From contig NZ_JACVAP010000001.1 in the NCBI RefSeq assembly GCF_014851915.1, positions 1,567,844 to 1,631,843 of the forward strand: a stretch of DNA of 64,000 nt. Reading direction: 5' to 3'. The position numbers and the translations under genes are program-made. This document shows positions 8,444 to 16,786 of this stretch, one piece after another. The notes below the pieces were generated by a model. That model worked only from the letters and a program-made list of their open reading frames with translations, made no database searches and was not told the DNA's origin. This stretch comes from Xanthomonas sp. XNM01. GTDB lineage: Bacteria; Pseudomonadota; Gammaproteobacteria; Xanthomonadales; Xanthomonadaceae. Each line of letters starts with the position of its first letter. Positions within the stretch are counted from its first letter, which is position 1.

Positions 8444-8698
8444 TTGGACAGATTCCTGGTCAATCGATACCCGCTGCGCGATGGCGGCTTCCAGATCCAT
8501 GCCCAGCACTGCATCCGGCTCGGTCTGTGCGGCGAGACGCTCGACCTCGGCTTCCATGCCGATGCCGGCAGTGCGCTGCGCCTGGCGCGCCGCATCGATC
8601 CGGCCACCACCGCCTGCCCGGTGTGCGGCAGCGACATGGCCGGACCGGTCGCCCGCCCTGGATCGGCACACCGGCACGCGCCCCGGGCCGGCTACTGA
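8444..8698 (+). CDS. Small hypothetical protein with a CPVCGSDM motif
   Basis: This is a possible protein of about 84 residues, starting at a TTG with an AGGG element eight bases before it. Codon third positions are almost all G or C, as in the neighbours. The translation looks protein-like (LLDRFLVNRYPLRDGGFQIHAQ) and carries two cysteine pairs, IRLGLCG and ACPVCGSDM, the latter like a zinc-binding knuckle. The last 20 residues look like random tail. I do not recognise a family, and it could be a shadow or a remnant of a longer gene. Confidence 0.4.
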   Translation: MDRFLVNRYPLRDGGFQIHAQHCIRLGLCGETLDLGFHADAGSALRLARRIDPATTACPVCGSDMAGPVARPGSAHRHAPRAGY

Positions 8699-8749
8699 TG
8701 CACCGCCAATGGCGCGTCAGGCGCGGCGGCGTTCCGCCGCCGGGTTCGC

Positions 8750-9673
8750 TCAGGCCTGCGCCAGCGCGTGAGCGATCGCCGCGCGTACCGCGGCCACCTG
8801 CGCATCGTTGCACTGCTGTGGCGTGGCGCGCGGGCTGTCCGGATAGACCTCGGTGGTGGTGACGAAGCGCGCGTCGGTGACGCCGGCGCACAGGCCCAGG
8901 CGCTTGACCGGATAGGCGATCACGCCCGGCGCGATCACCGGCGAGCCGATGATCAGGCCCTGCGCATCGGCCGGGGCGATATGAGTGACGCGGGCGACCG
9001 CCTCGATCACCGCCTGCTGGAACGCGGGCTGCAGGTTCTCGCTGTCGTCGACCAGGTAGAAACCGTCCGGCACGCCGTCGGGCTCGAACGGCTTGCCGTC
9101 GCGCGCGGCCAGCGCCGGGCGGAACTCGGACTCGTCGCTGTCGGTGGTCTCGTGCAGGTCGATGTGCACCAGCACCTGCGCGCGCAGCGGCGCGACCAGC
9201 GCCATCAGCGCCGCGGCTTCCTGCGCCGGGCTGTCGGCCCGGAACGAGCGGTTCGGATCGATCGCATCGGCGTTCCAGCGCTGGATCCGCTCGTAGCCCC
9301 AGGGGCTGACGCAGGGTACGACCAGCAGGTTGATCCGGCCGGCATGCTCGTCGCCATGCTGGTCGAGGAACTGCAGCGCGCCCTGCACCCCGCTGGTCTC
9401 GTACCCGTGCACGCCGCCGGTGACCAGCGCCACCGGCAGCGCATCGTTCCAGTCGCGGCTGCGCAGCGCGAGCAGCGGATACCGCTCCTGACCGTAGACC
9501 AGCTGGCCGTAGTCGATGACATCGAAACGCTCACGCAGCTGCTCCACCTTCGCCACCACTTCATCGGCGTGGCTGCGCTGGCGCTGCTGGCGGGCCAGCC
9601 ACTGCGCGCGCTCGGCCGCGCCCCAGGGCTGGCCGGGCGTACCGATCGGATAGGTCTGGGTGCTGCTGCTCAT
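8750..9673 (-). CDS. M14-family zinc carboxypeptidase / succinylglutamate-desuccinylase-like protein
   Basis: This 307-residue enzyme has no signal peptide, so it is predicted to be cytosolic. The zinc site reads GGVHGYETSG (His89, Glu92), with the later histidine in HIDLHETTD. NPNRSFRAD-like sequence (DAIDPNRSFR) supplies the arginine that holds the substrate carboxylate, and TTEVYPDSP contains the catalytic Glu region. This order fits the M14 carboxypeptidase/aspartoacylase superfamily. I chose the ATG at 9673, after which the sequence becomes conserved-looking; there is no strong ribosome site. The likely role is trimming a C-terminal amino acid from small peptides or deacylating an amino acid. 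Confidence 0.85.
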   Translation of the reverse strand: MSSSTQTYPIGTPGQPWGAAERAQWLARQQRQRSHADEVVAKVEQLRERFDVIDYGQLVYGQERYPLLALRSRDWNDALPVALVTGGVHGYETSGVQGALQFLDQHGDEHAGRINLLVVPCVSPWGYERIQRWNADAIDPNRSFRADSPAQEAAALMALVAPLRAQVLVHIDLHETTDSDESEFRPALAARDGKPFEPDGVPDGFYLVDDSENLQPAFQQAVIEAVARVTHIAPADAQGLIIGSPVIAPGVIAYPVKRLGLCAGVTDARFVTTTEVYPDSPRATPQQCNDAQVAAVRAAIAHALAQA

Positions 9674-9791
9674 GCGGAACGCTGCCTTCGGACGACGGAG
9701 GGGCGGCACTGTAGCACCGCCGCCCACGACGCCATCCATGGGCAGGTCACGCCAGGCGGGTCGCCGTTCGTCGGCACGATGCATCGGATCA

Positions 9792-9819
9792 TTGACTCCA
9801 TGTTATAAATATCTAACAT
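9792..9819 (+). promoter_or_regulatory. Promoter with embedded dyad before the membrane protein/XRE pair
   Basis: TTGACT (9792-9797) and TAACAT (9814-9819) are separated by 16 bases and look like a sigma-70 promoter. The same stretch holds an inverted repeat, ATGTTA-N8-TAACAT (9800-9819), so a bound dimer would cover the -10 box. The XRE regulator encoded downstream is the obvious candidate. The site is strikingly AT-rich against its surroundings. Confidence 0.6.
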
Positions 9820-9850
9820 CATGTTGAACATCACATGCACGGATCAGCCC

Positions 9851-10276
9851 ATGTCACCTCTCGAGAAACGCGCCTGGCTTGGCCTGCTGAGCATGGGACT
9901 GCCGTACTGCGTCTACTTCGGCGTGCTGATCGCCCTGCCCGACTGGCAGGCGACGTTTCTCGAGCGCATCGGCTTCCTCGCCGCGGTCAGCCTGGTGCAC
10001 GCCGCAGCCTACGTGACCGGCCTGCTGGTGATGCGCCGGCAGGAAGCCGGCGAATGCGTGCTGCAGGACGAACGCGACCAGGCCATCGACAGCCGTGCCA
10101 CGCGCCGCGCCTACTTCATGATGCTGGCTTCGATGCTGTTGGTCGGCGTGATCATGCCGTTCGAGAGCAGCGGCTGGGCGCTGGCCAACACCGGATTGCT
10201 GTGCGTGGTGCTGACCGAGGCCGTGCGCTGCGTGCTGGTCGCCGCGGGTTACCGCTGGCCGCGGCATGCCGTCTGA
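9851..10276 (+). CDS. Four-helix membrane protein paired with an XRE regulator
   Basis: This 141-residue inner-membrane protein has hydrophobic segments around WLGLLSMGLPYCVYFGVLIAL, IGFLAAVSLVHAAAYVTGLL, RAYFMMLASMLLVGVIM and ALANTGLLCVVLTEAVRCVLV. The central loop is acidic and charged (QDERDQAIDSRATRRAY), a pattern seen in membrane partners of small XRE regulators. An ATG at 9821 gives ten more residues but lies too close to the promoter, so 9851 is preferred. The 3' end overlaps the regulator by 11 bases. Function unknown; such pairs are often stress- or growth-phase switches. Confidence 0.75.
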   Translation: MSPLEKRAWLGLLSMGLPYCVYFGVLIALPDWQATFLERIGFLAAVSLVHAAAYVTGLLVMRRQEAGECVLQDERDQAIDSRATRRAYFMMLASMLLVGVIMPFESSGWALANTGLLCVVLTEAVRCVLVAAGYRWPRHAV

Positions 10277-10493
10277 GTCGATGCGCAACGAGGTGCGCCT
10301 GCTGCGCTTCCTCGCCCAGGACATGACCCAGGCCGAGCTCGGCAAGCGCGTCGGCCTGACCCGGCAGACCATCGCCGCGATCGAACAGGGGCGTTACTCG
10401 CCATCGCTGGATGTGGCGTTCCGCATCGCCCACGTGTTCGGCAAACGCATCGACGAGATCTTCCACTGGCAGCCGGGCGACGACCCGCGCTGA
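10266..10493 (+). CDS. Small XRE-family transcriptional regulator (Cro/C1 helix-turn-helix)
   Basis: At 75 residues this is almost entirely one helix-turn-helix domain. The pattern is MTQAELGKRVGLTRQTIAAIE followed by GRYSPSLDVAFRIAHVFGKRIDEIF. This matches short YozG/Xre-like repressors that consist only of a DNA-binding domain. A second ATG at 10281 (MRNEVRLLR) fits homologues as well as the first. It overlaps the membrane-protein gene, so the two are translationally coupled and probably share the upstream palindromic promoter, which it may repress. Confidence 0.9.
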   Translation: MPSESMRNEVRLLRFLAQDMTQAELGKRVGLTRQTIAAIEQGRYSPSLDVAFRIAHVFGKRIDEIFHWQPGDDPR

Positions 10494-10516
10494 CCCGATC
10501 GACGTTGCCGCCACCG

Positions 10517-11092
10517 TCAGGCCAGCGGCGAACGCCTGCGCGCCGCGTCGCCGTCCGCACGCGCCGCGCGCTGGAACAGCCACCCGGCCAGCAGCCAGAG
10601 CGCGGCGAAGAACAGGCATGGCCCCCACGCTCTGTGCCCCGCCCCGGCGAGCGCGGCGATGGGCGCCAGCAGGACCTGCGCGGCAGCGGTGGCCAGCATC
10701 GCGCGGGCCATGCCCGCGGGTCGGCACCGGGCCAGTGCGGCGGCAGCGACGGCCACCAGCAGCACGCCGGCAACCAGGCGGTTGGCCGGATGCTGTTCGC
10801 TGCCGACCAGGCCGACCGCCAGCGTCGACCAGACCAGCAGGAAGGCGGTGCCGATGGCCAGCGCAACGCCCGCATGCCAGGCCAGGCCGCCACGCAGCCG
10901 GACCAGCAGTTCCCATCCCGTGCAGGCAATCGCCAGCAGCGCGCCGAACACCATGAAATCGGCGCCGCTCCAGTCCACCTCGGCGGTGAAGCGCATCGCG
11001 ACCCAGGGCAACATCAGCAGCGTCGCTGCACCGCCCCAGACAGCAGCCCGCAGCATGACGCGTCGATCATGTCCGCCACCGATGTCCATCAT
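10517..11092 (-). CDS. Hypothetical membrane protein, about five or six helices
   Basis: This 191-residue protein has evenly spaced hydrophobic segments (AAVWGGAATLLMLPWVAM, DFMVFGALLAIACTGWELLV, HAGVALAIGTAFLLVW, LVAGVLLVAVAAAALA, AAAQVLLAPIAALAG, CLFFAALWLLAGWLF). A conserved-looking FTAEVDWSGADF lies between helices 1 and 2 and is typical of a group of uncharacterised membrane proteins. It is transcribed toward the XRE gene, with only 23 bases between the stops. No transport or enzyme motif is visible. Confidence 0.8.
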   Translation of the reverse strand: MMDIGGGHDRRVMLRAAVWGGAATLLMLPWVAMRFTAEVDWSGADFMVFGALLAIACTGWELLVRLRGGLAWHAGVALAIGTAFLLVWSTLAVGLVGSEQHPANRLVAGVLLVAVAAAALARCRPAGMARAMLATAAAQVLLAPIAALAGAGHRAWGPCLFFAALWLLAGWLFQRAARADGDAARRRSPLA

Positions 11093-11265
11093 CGCTCCGC
11101 CCCCGGTTTCGAGGCGTCGCCGGGTGCGCCGCCTTCAGGACGGTATCGTGCAGGATCGGCGGGCCGCTGGCGATGCGGCAGGGCGACCGCCTCCACGGCA
11201 CGCCGCCTCGACCACCGCTCAGGCCCGGTCATGCGCGCATGGCCGGCTGCCCGGTGATGGCGGTC

Positions 11266-12042
11266 TCAATGCCGAAGCGGAGGCGCGGTGTCGCCATCCT
11301 GCAGGGTCAGCACGCGCACGCCGTCGGCGGTCACCGCGACCGTATGCTCGAACTGCGCCGACAGCGCGCCATCGCGGGTGACCACAGTCCAGCCATCCGG
11401 TTCGGTACGCACCGCGCGCCTGCCCTGGTTGATCATCGGCTCGACCGTGAACACCATGCCCTCCTGCAGCTGCAGGCCGGTCCCGGCGTGGCCGTAGTGC
11501 AGCACCTGCGGCTCCTCGTGCATCTCGCGGCCGATGCCGTGGCCGCAGTACTCGCGCACCACCGAATACCCATGCCGGCGCGCATGGCGTTCGATCGCGT
11601 GGCCGATGTCGCCCAGCCGTGCACCCGGACGCACGGCGCGGATCCCGGCCCACATCGCCTCGCGGGTGACCTGCACCAGCCGCCTCGCCGGCTGGGTGAC
11701 CTCGCCGACCAGGTAGGTCTTGCTGGCGTCGGCGATCCAGCCGTTCTTCTCCAGGGTGATGTCGAGATTGACGATGTCGCCGTCGGCCAGGACCGCCGTC
11801 GCCGACGGCACGCCGTGGCAGACCACCTGGTTGGGCGAGCTGTTGAGCACGAAGCCGTAGCCGTACTGGCCCTTGCTGGCCGGGCGCGCGTGCAGAGTAT
11901 CGACGATGAAGCGTTCGACCAGGTCGTTGACCTGCAGCGTCGACAGGCCGGCCAGCGGCGTGCGGTCGAGCAGGTCGAACACCGAGGCCAGCAGGCGCCC
12001 CGATGCGGCCATCTGCTCGACTTCTTCGGGCCGCTTGGTCAT
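11266..12042 (-). CDS. map: Type I methionine aminopeptidase
   Basis: This 258-residue enzyme removes the initiator methionine from new proteins. It has the pita-bread fold signatures: HGVPS with the substrate-binding His, VNLDITLEKNGWIADAS with the first metal Asp (the second DxS is DAS rather than DTS), GHGIGREMHEEP with the metal His, and MVFTVEPMI and AQFEHTVAV with the metal glutamates. Length matches the class. Its start overlaps the stop of the ParD-like gene (ATGA), so it is made as the second product of a coupled operon. A housekeeping Map probably exists elsewhere, and this copy may be an accessory enzyme. Confidence 0.93.
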   Translation of the reverse strand: MTKRPEEVEQMAASGRLLASVFDLLDRTPLAGLSTLQVNDLVERFIVDTLHARPASKGQYGYGFVLNSSPNQVVCHGVPSATAVLADGDIVNLDITLEKNGWIADASKTYLVGEVTQPARRLVQVTREAMWAGIRAVRPGARLGDIGHAIERHARRHGYSVVREYCGHGIGREMHEEPQVLHYGHAGTGLQLQEGMVFTVEPMINQGRRAVRTEPDGWTVVTRDGALSAQFEHTVAVTADGVRVLTLQDGDTAPPLRH

Positions 12043-12251
12043 TGCCGCAGCACCGGCAGCTGGTCGGGCAGCGCGCCGGCCGCCTCCAGTTCGCGCGCGA
12101 CGATCTCGCTGTAGCTCAAACCCGGATTGAGTTCGCACAGCATGCCGATGCGGATCCACCAGGTGGCCTGCGCGTTGATCGAGCGGCACGACACGCTGCT
12201 GGCCCGGCGCAGGCGGTCGTGCAGGTCGTCGTCGATGTTGACGATGCCCAT
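12039..12251 (-). CDS. ParD-like ribbon-helix-helix antitoxin-type protein
   Basis: This 70-residue protein opens with a short strand and two helices (MGIVNIDDDLHDRLRRASS, then SINAQATWWIRIGM), like the ParD-like family of antitoxin-type DNA-binding proteins. The SINAQATWWIRIGMLCE stretch is the family signature as I know it. No ParE toxin follows; instead it overlaps a methionine aminopeptidase gene by four bases. A 24-base palindrome stands 11 bases upstream of its start, so it is likely to bind its own operator. Whether the pair works as a toxin-antitoxin system is inference. Confidence 0.8.
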   Translation of the reverse strand: MGIVNIDDDLHDRLRRASSVSCRSINAQATWWIRIGMLCELNPGLSYSEIVARELEAAGALPDQLPVLRQ

Positions 12252-12262
12252 GGGGAGACTCT

Positions 12263-12286
12263 ATACGATGTGTATACGCATCATAT
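12263..12286. promoter_or_regulatory. Palindromic operator of the ParD-like/map operon
   Basis: A 24-base dyad centred on GTATAC has 10 of 12 symmetric pairs (arms ATACGATG and CATCATAT). It is AT-rich and sits directly upstream of the ParD-like start codon on the minus strand, where a ribbon-helix-helix dimer would bind for autoregulation. Confidence 0.7.
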
Positions 12287-12478
12287 ATTCCTGGACTGGA
12301 GGCAGACAACCGCGACGCGGCGCCCACCCGACAGGCCGGCGCTCCGGCCTATGCACCGATGGAATACGCGAGGGCGGAAAACACCATTGGTGGTCGCGTG
12401 CGCGAGCGGCCATGCTCGGGGTCATGCCACGGCGCCGGTGACGGTACCGGCCTGCGGCGCACCGCCTGGGAGGGCTCG

Positions 12479-14149
12479 ATGGGACCACGTCCATTGCTGG
12501 CGCTGTGCGCCTGGCTGTTCATGCTGCCGGCGCTGGCCGGCGAGATCCGCTTCACCGACGTCAGCTACGACGGCGACGACGGCGGCCCGGCCCCGACCGC
12601 CGCCCAGTTCCGCAACCCGGTGATCGCCGGCTTCCATCCCGACCCGTCGGTGATCCGGGTCGGCGACGACTTCTACCTGGTCAACTCCACGTTCGGCTAC
12701 TTCCCCGGCCTGCCGGTGTTCCACAGCCGCGACCTGGTGTCCTGGACCCAGATCGGCAACGCGATCGACCGCCCGGACCAGATCGATTACGGCGACAGGG
12801 ACGAGCTGACCCGCGGCCTGTTCGCGGCCACCCTCAGCCACCACGCCGGCACGTTCTACATCGCCAACACCTGCTTCTACTGCGATGGCGGCAATTTCAT
12901 CGTCACCGCCACCGCCCCGGCCGGACCGTGGTCCGATCCGGTCTGGCTGGGCTTCAGCGGCATCGATCCCTCGCTGTTCTTCGACGACGACGGCCGCGCC
13001 TGGATGGTCAACAACGACGTGCCCGACGGCCCGCTGCGCTACGACGGCCATCGCGCGATCTGGCTGCAGGAGTTCGATCCGGTCGCCCGGAAGATGATCG
13101 GCCCGCGCACGGTGCTGGTCGATGGCGGCGCCGACCCGGCCAGCAGGCCCGAGCACATCGAAGGGCCGCACCTGTTCCGCCACGACGGCTGGTACTACCT
13201 GACCGCGGCCGAAGGCGGCACCGGCGAGCAGCACGCGCAGATGGTCTGGCGCAGCCGCCAGGTAACCGGGCCGTACCAGGCCTGGGCCGGCAACCCCACA
13301 CTGACCCAGCGCGACCTGGACCCTGCGCGCCCGGACCCGGTCACCTCGGCCGGCCACGCGCAGTTCGTGCGCCTGCAGGACGGCAGCTGGTGGTCGGTGT
13401 TCCTGGCCACCCGCCCCTACCGCGGCAACCAGTACAACCTCGGCCGCGAGACCTTCCTGCTGCCGGTGACCTGGCAGGACGGCTGGCCGCGCATCCTCGC
13501 CCGCGGCGAACCCATCCCGGCCGTGCTGCCGCGCCCCGCGCTGCCGGCCGGCACCGCCGCGCTGCCGACCAGCGGCCCGATCCGCTGGACCGAGCGCTTC
13601 CAGGGCGACCGCCTGCCGCCGCAGTGGATGACGATCCATCCGCCGACGCAGGCCTGGTACCGCACCGGCCGCGATGGCCTGCGGATCGCCCCGGCCACCA
13701 CCCGGCTGCACGAACACGGCGACGGTCGCGGCGGCCAGCCGGCCTACCTGGCGCACCGGCTGCAGCATCACCGGGCGACGTTCTCGACGACGATCGCGCC
13801 GTGGGCGCCGGCCGAAGGCGAGCTGGCCGGACTGGCGCTGCTGCAGAACGAGCGCCACCACTACGTGGCCGGCATCACCCGCGATGCGCAGGGCCTGGCG
13901 CTCGTCCTCGACCGCCGGATCGGCGGACAGGGCGAGCGGGTCGCGCGGATCCCGCTGGCATCGCTCGACGCACCGGTCTCAGTGCGCTTCACGCTCGACG
14001 CGCCGCGGCTGGACGTGGCCTACGCGCTGACGCCCGGTCGATGGCAGCCGCTGACCAGCGACCTCGATGCCAGCGTGCTGACCCCGGACGTGGCCGGCGG
14101 CTTCATCGGCAACACCTTCGGCCCCTACGCCTACCGCCCGGCCGACTGA
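12479..14149 (+). CDS. Secreted glycoside hydrolase family 43 (arabinofuranosidase/xylosidase type)
   Basis: This 556-residue enzyme is exported by a signal peptide (LLALCAWLFMLPALAG). The five-bladed propeller domain (about 35-335) has the GH43 signature residues: the general-base Asp in AGFHPDPSVIRVGDDFY, the middle Asp in SGIDPSLFFDDDG, and the general-acid Glu in HIEGPHLF. A second, beta-sandwich domain (about 365-550) follows, as in the two-domain GH43 xylosidases. The start has a GGAGGG site. It probably removes xylose or arabinose side groups from hemicellulose fragments in the periplasm; the exact sugar cannot be read from the sequence. It stands alone. Confidence 0.92.
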   Translation: MGPRPLLALCAWLFMLPALAGEIRFTDVSYDGDDGGPAPTAAQFRNPVIAGFHPDPSVIRVGDDFYLVNSTFGYFPGLPVFHSRDLVSWTQIGNAIDRPDQIDYGDRDELTRGLFAATLSHHAGTFYIANTCFYCDGGNFIVTATAPAGPWSDPVWLGFSGIDPSLFFDDDGRAWMVNNDVPDGPLRYDGHRAIWLQEFDPVARKMIGPRTVLVDGGADPASRPEHIEGPHLFRHDGWYYLTAAEGGTGEQHAQMVWRSRQVTGPYQAWAGNPTLTQRDLDPARPDPVTSAGHAQFVRLQDGSWWSVFLATRPYRGNQYNLGRETFLLPVTWQDGWPRILARGEPIPAVLPRPALPAGTAALPTSGPIRWTERFQGDRLPPQWMTIHPPTQAWYRTGRDGLRIAPATTRLHEHGDGRGGQPAYLAHRLQHHRATFSTTIAPWAPAEGELAGLALLQNERHHYVAGITRDAQGLALVLDRRIGGQGERVARIPLASLDAPVSVRFTLDAPRLDVAYALTPGRWQPLTSDLDASVLTPDVAGGFIGNTFGPYAYRPAD

Positions 14150-14314
14150 CACGGTCCGGCTGACGCGGGCCGGCGACAGGAGCCGGCTGCGCCGGGGGAA
14201 CGCGGCCGTATCGCCCTCGCCTGCGGTCCGCGCGCCGGCGGTCGGCGACCCCGGCCGGCACGGCGTGCACGGCCGACCAGGCGGCCGCCTGACCGTGCGC
14301 GGCCGCCGTGCCGG

Positions 14315-15091
14315 TCAGTCGCCGAGCGTGGCCAGGCGCAGGAACGCCTCGCGCTGGTAGCGGCTCATCCGCAGCTGCTGGCCGTTGTCCATCGTCACCA
14401 CGTGATAGCCGTTGAACCACGGATCGATGCCCCTGATCCGCGTCACGTTGACGATCGCCGAGCGGTGCACGCGCACGAAGCGGCGTGGATCCAGCCGGGC
14501 CTCCAGCGCGGTCATCGTCTCGCGCAGCTCGTGCATGCCGCCGGTGGTGTGCAGCTGCACGGTGTTGCGGTTGGCGCCGATCCAGATGATGGTGGCGACA
14601 TCGACCAGCTGCACGCGCTCCTCGTGCCGCACCGGAATCCGCTCCAGGTGCCGCTCGCGCTGCTGCAGGCCGTCCAGGGTCTGCAGGATGCGCGCCATCG
14701 AGGCCGCATCGACGCCGCCTCCCGCGCCCGCCAGCCGGCGCCGCACGCGGTCCAGCGTATGGCCGAAGCGGTCGCGCGAGAACGGCTTGACCAGGTAATC
14801 GACCGCATTGGCGTCGAACGCGCGCACCGCATAGTCCTCGTAGGCGGTGACGAACACCGTCGCCGGCATCGCCGCGGCGCCGATCGTGGCGACCACGTCC
14901 AGGCCGGTGATGCCGGGCATCTGGATGTCCAGAAAGACCAGGTCCGGCTGTTGCGTGCGGATCGCCTCGACCGCGGCCACGCCGTCGCCGCACTCGCCGA
15001 CGATCTCGATCTGCCGGTCCTCGCGCAGCAGCCGCAGGACCGCACGCCGCGCGATGGGTTCGTCGTCCACCACCAGCGCGCGCAGGTTCAT
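14315..15091 (-). CDS. LytTR-family response regulator
   Basis: This 258-residue regulator has an N-terminal receiver domain (DDEP acidic pair, phospho-acceptor Asp55 in LVFLDIQMPG, Thr in FVTAYEDY, Lys in LVKPFS). A C-terminal LytTR DNA-binding domain (about 150-250) follows, with IPVRHEERVQLVDV and RFVRVHRSAIVNV. LytTR regulators bind direct repeats and often control cell-surface or secretion genes. Its start overlaps the stop of the sensor kinase (ATGA), so the two are made together from one transcript. Confidence 0.94.
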   Translation of the reverse strand: MNLRALVVDDEPIARRAVLRLLREDRQIEIVGECGDGVAAVEAIRTQQPDLVFLDIQMPGITGLDVVATIGAAAMPATVFVTAYEDYAVRAFDANAVDYLVKPFSRDRFGHTLDRVRRRLAGAGGGVDAASMARILQTLDGLQQRERHLERIPVRHEERVQLVDVATIIWIGANRNTVQLHTTGGMHELRETMTALEARLDPRRFVRVHRSAIVNVTRIRGIDPWFNGYHVVTMDNGQQLRMSRYQREAFLRLATLGD

Positions 15092-16206
15092 GCCGGCACC
15101 TGCTGCGGCGCGCTGGCATCCTGCCCGGTCCGCCGCAGCGGCAGCCGCAGGCTGCAGGCAACGCCGCCGGGCACCAGCGGATACAGGCGCAGCTGCGCGG
15201 CCGCGCCGTACAGCCCGGCCAGCCGCATCCGCGTGTTCGACAGGCCGATGCCGTGCCCGTCGTGCGTGGCGTCGGCGGCGAGCGTGCTGTTGCGGTTGCG
15301 CACCTCGATACGCAGCTGGCCGCCATCGCGCCAGCAGTGGACCGCGATGCAGTCCTCGCCCAGGTTGCGGCCGATCCCGTGCTGCACCGCGTTCTCCACC
15401 AGCGGCTGCAGCAGCAGCCCGGGCACCGCCGCGTCGAGCACGTCGGGCGCGGCGTCGACCAGCGTGTCCAGGCGCTCGCCGTACCGGCGGCGGACGATGC
15501 CCAGGTACAACTCCAGCAGTTCGAGCTCGCGGTGCAGCGGGATCTCCTGCGCCTCGTGCTGCTCCAGGAACGCCCGCAGCAACGCGCTGAGCCGCAGCAG
15601 CATGTCCTCGGCCGCCGGCGTGTCCTCGTCCAGCAGGGTCACGATCGCGTGCAGCGTGTTGAACAGGAAATGCGGCTGCAGCTGGGTCCTGAGCAGCAGC
15701 AGCCGCGAGCGCTCCAGCTCGGTCGCGATGCGCTCGGCCTCCAGCGCGCGCCGGGCCTGCCCGGCCTGGGCGAGCAGCAGCTGCTGGAAGGCCAGCAACG
15801 CCCAGTAGGCCGGCAGCCCGACCGCGACGTGGCGGTTGACCAGCCGCCAGACCTGGTCGCCGTCGCCAGCCGGCGCGAACACCGAGGACACCAGCGCCCC
15901 CAGCAGCACCGCCAGCCCGGTGATGCCCACGCTGGCCAGCGCATGCATGCCCAGCGCACGCAGCCGCGGCGGGACGCCCAGCGGATGCAGTTCGCCGATC
16001 CGGAACACCAGCGGCGCCAGCAGCACCCAGGCCAGCCACTGGATCGTCCACGCGCCCAGATACCGCAGTGGCGAGGGCTCCCACATGGTGCCGTTGGACA
16101 GGTCGGTCAGCACGCCCTGCACCGAGAACACCACGATCAGGATCGCCAGCCCCAGGTGGCGGGACGGCGTCTGCAGGCGATCCAGGCGTGGGTTCATCGA
16201 CGGCAT
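15088..16206 (-). CDS. LytS/YehU-type membrane sensor histidine kinase
   Basis: This 372-residue sensor has four membrane helices in the first 150 residues, then a short coiled coil (QARRALEAERIATELERSR). Next comes the HisKA-internal box with the phospho-acceptor His in LQPHFLFNTLHAI, and an ATPase domain with N-box LVENAVQHG and G-box DGHGIGLSNTRMRL. This is the standard layout for kinases that partner LytTR regulators, which is exactly the next gene. A start nine bases later (MNP) is possible. The signal sensed is unknown, since there is no periplasmic domain. Confidence 0.93.
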   Translation of the reverse strand: MPSMNPRLDRLQTPSRHLGLAILIVVFSVQGVLTDLSNGTMWEPSPLRYLGAWTIQWLAWVLLAPLVFRIGELHPLGVPPRLRALGMHALASVGITGLAVLLGALVSSVFAPAGDGDQVWRLVNRHVAVGLPAYWALLAFQQLLLAQAGQARRALEAERIATELERSRLLLLRTQLQPHFLFNTLHAIVTLLDEDTPAAEDMLLRLSALLRAFLEQHEAQEIPLHRELELLELYLGIVRRRYGERLDTLVDAAPDVLDAAVPGLLLQPLVENAVQHGIGRNLGEDCIAVHCWRDGGQLRIEVRNRNSTLAADATHDGHGIGLSNTRMRLAGLYGAAAQLRLYPLVPGGVACSLRLPLRRTGQDASAPQQVPA

Positions 16207-16387
16207 CGGCAACCGGAACAGCCGGCATCCTAAGCGTCGCCCGCGTCGGCGGGAAAGCCCGCGACCGGCGCCGCTGCGATTGGTCCCGCCGCGACGACGA
16301 CTGGTCCCGAAACCGTGTCGCGATGCCGGCCCAGGCGCTCCGATGCGCCCACGGACGCGCTGCGCGTCCGCCCATCGGAGATCCGTC

Positions 16388-16786
16388 ATGCCCAGCCCCT
16401 GCACGCTCGCGGCGTCCACCCTCGCCGCCGTCCTGCTCGCCCTGCCCGCCGACGGCGCGGCCTCGGCGCGCGCCCGTCACTTCGAACTGGTCAATGCCAG
16501 CCGCGACAGCGTGGTGGCGGTGGAGATCGCGCCGCCGGGCGGCAAGCGCTTCCGCCCGCTGGCCATCGGCGAGCGGCTGCGTGGCGGTGGCGACGCGCTC
16601 ACGCTCGCGGTCCCGGCCGGCGACTGCCTGCGGGACCTGCGCGTCGGCTTCCGTGATGGCACGCGCCGCGTCTACCACGGCATCGACACCTGCAACCGCC
16701 GCGGCCTGCGGCTGGGCGCGACCGATGCGCGACGCCCCGGGCAGGACCGGCCCGATACCGGCACCGCGGCCGCGGACCCGCGCTAG
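16388..16786 (+). CDS. Small exported protein of unknown function
   Basis: This 132-residue protein starts with a signal peptide (CTLAASTLAAVLLALPADGAAS). The mature part is a short beta-rich domain (HFELVNASRDSVVAVEIAPPGG) with two cysteines (GDCLRDL and IDTCNRRGL) that could form a disulphide in the periplasm. A GGAGA site precedes the ATG. I do not recognise the family. Its last four bases overlap the end of the convergent PhzF-like gene. Confidence 0.75.
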   Translation: MPSPCTLAASTLAAVLLALPADGAASARARHFELVNASRDSVVAVEIAPPGGKRFRPLAIGERLRGGGDALTLAVPAGDCLRDLRVGFRDGTRRVYHGIDTCNRRGLRLGATDARRPGQDRPDTGTAAADPR

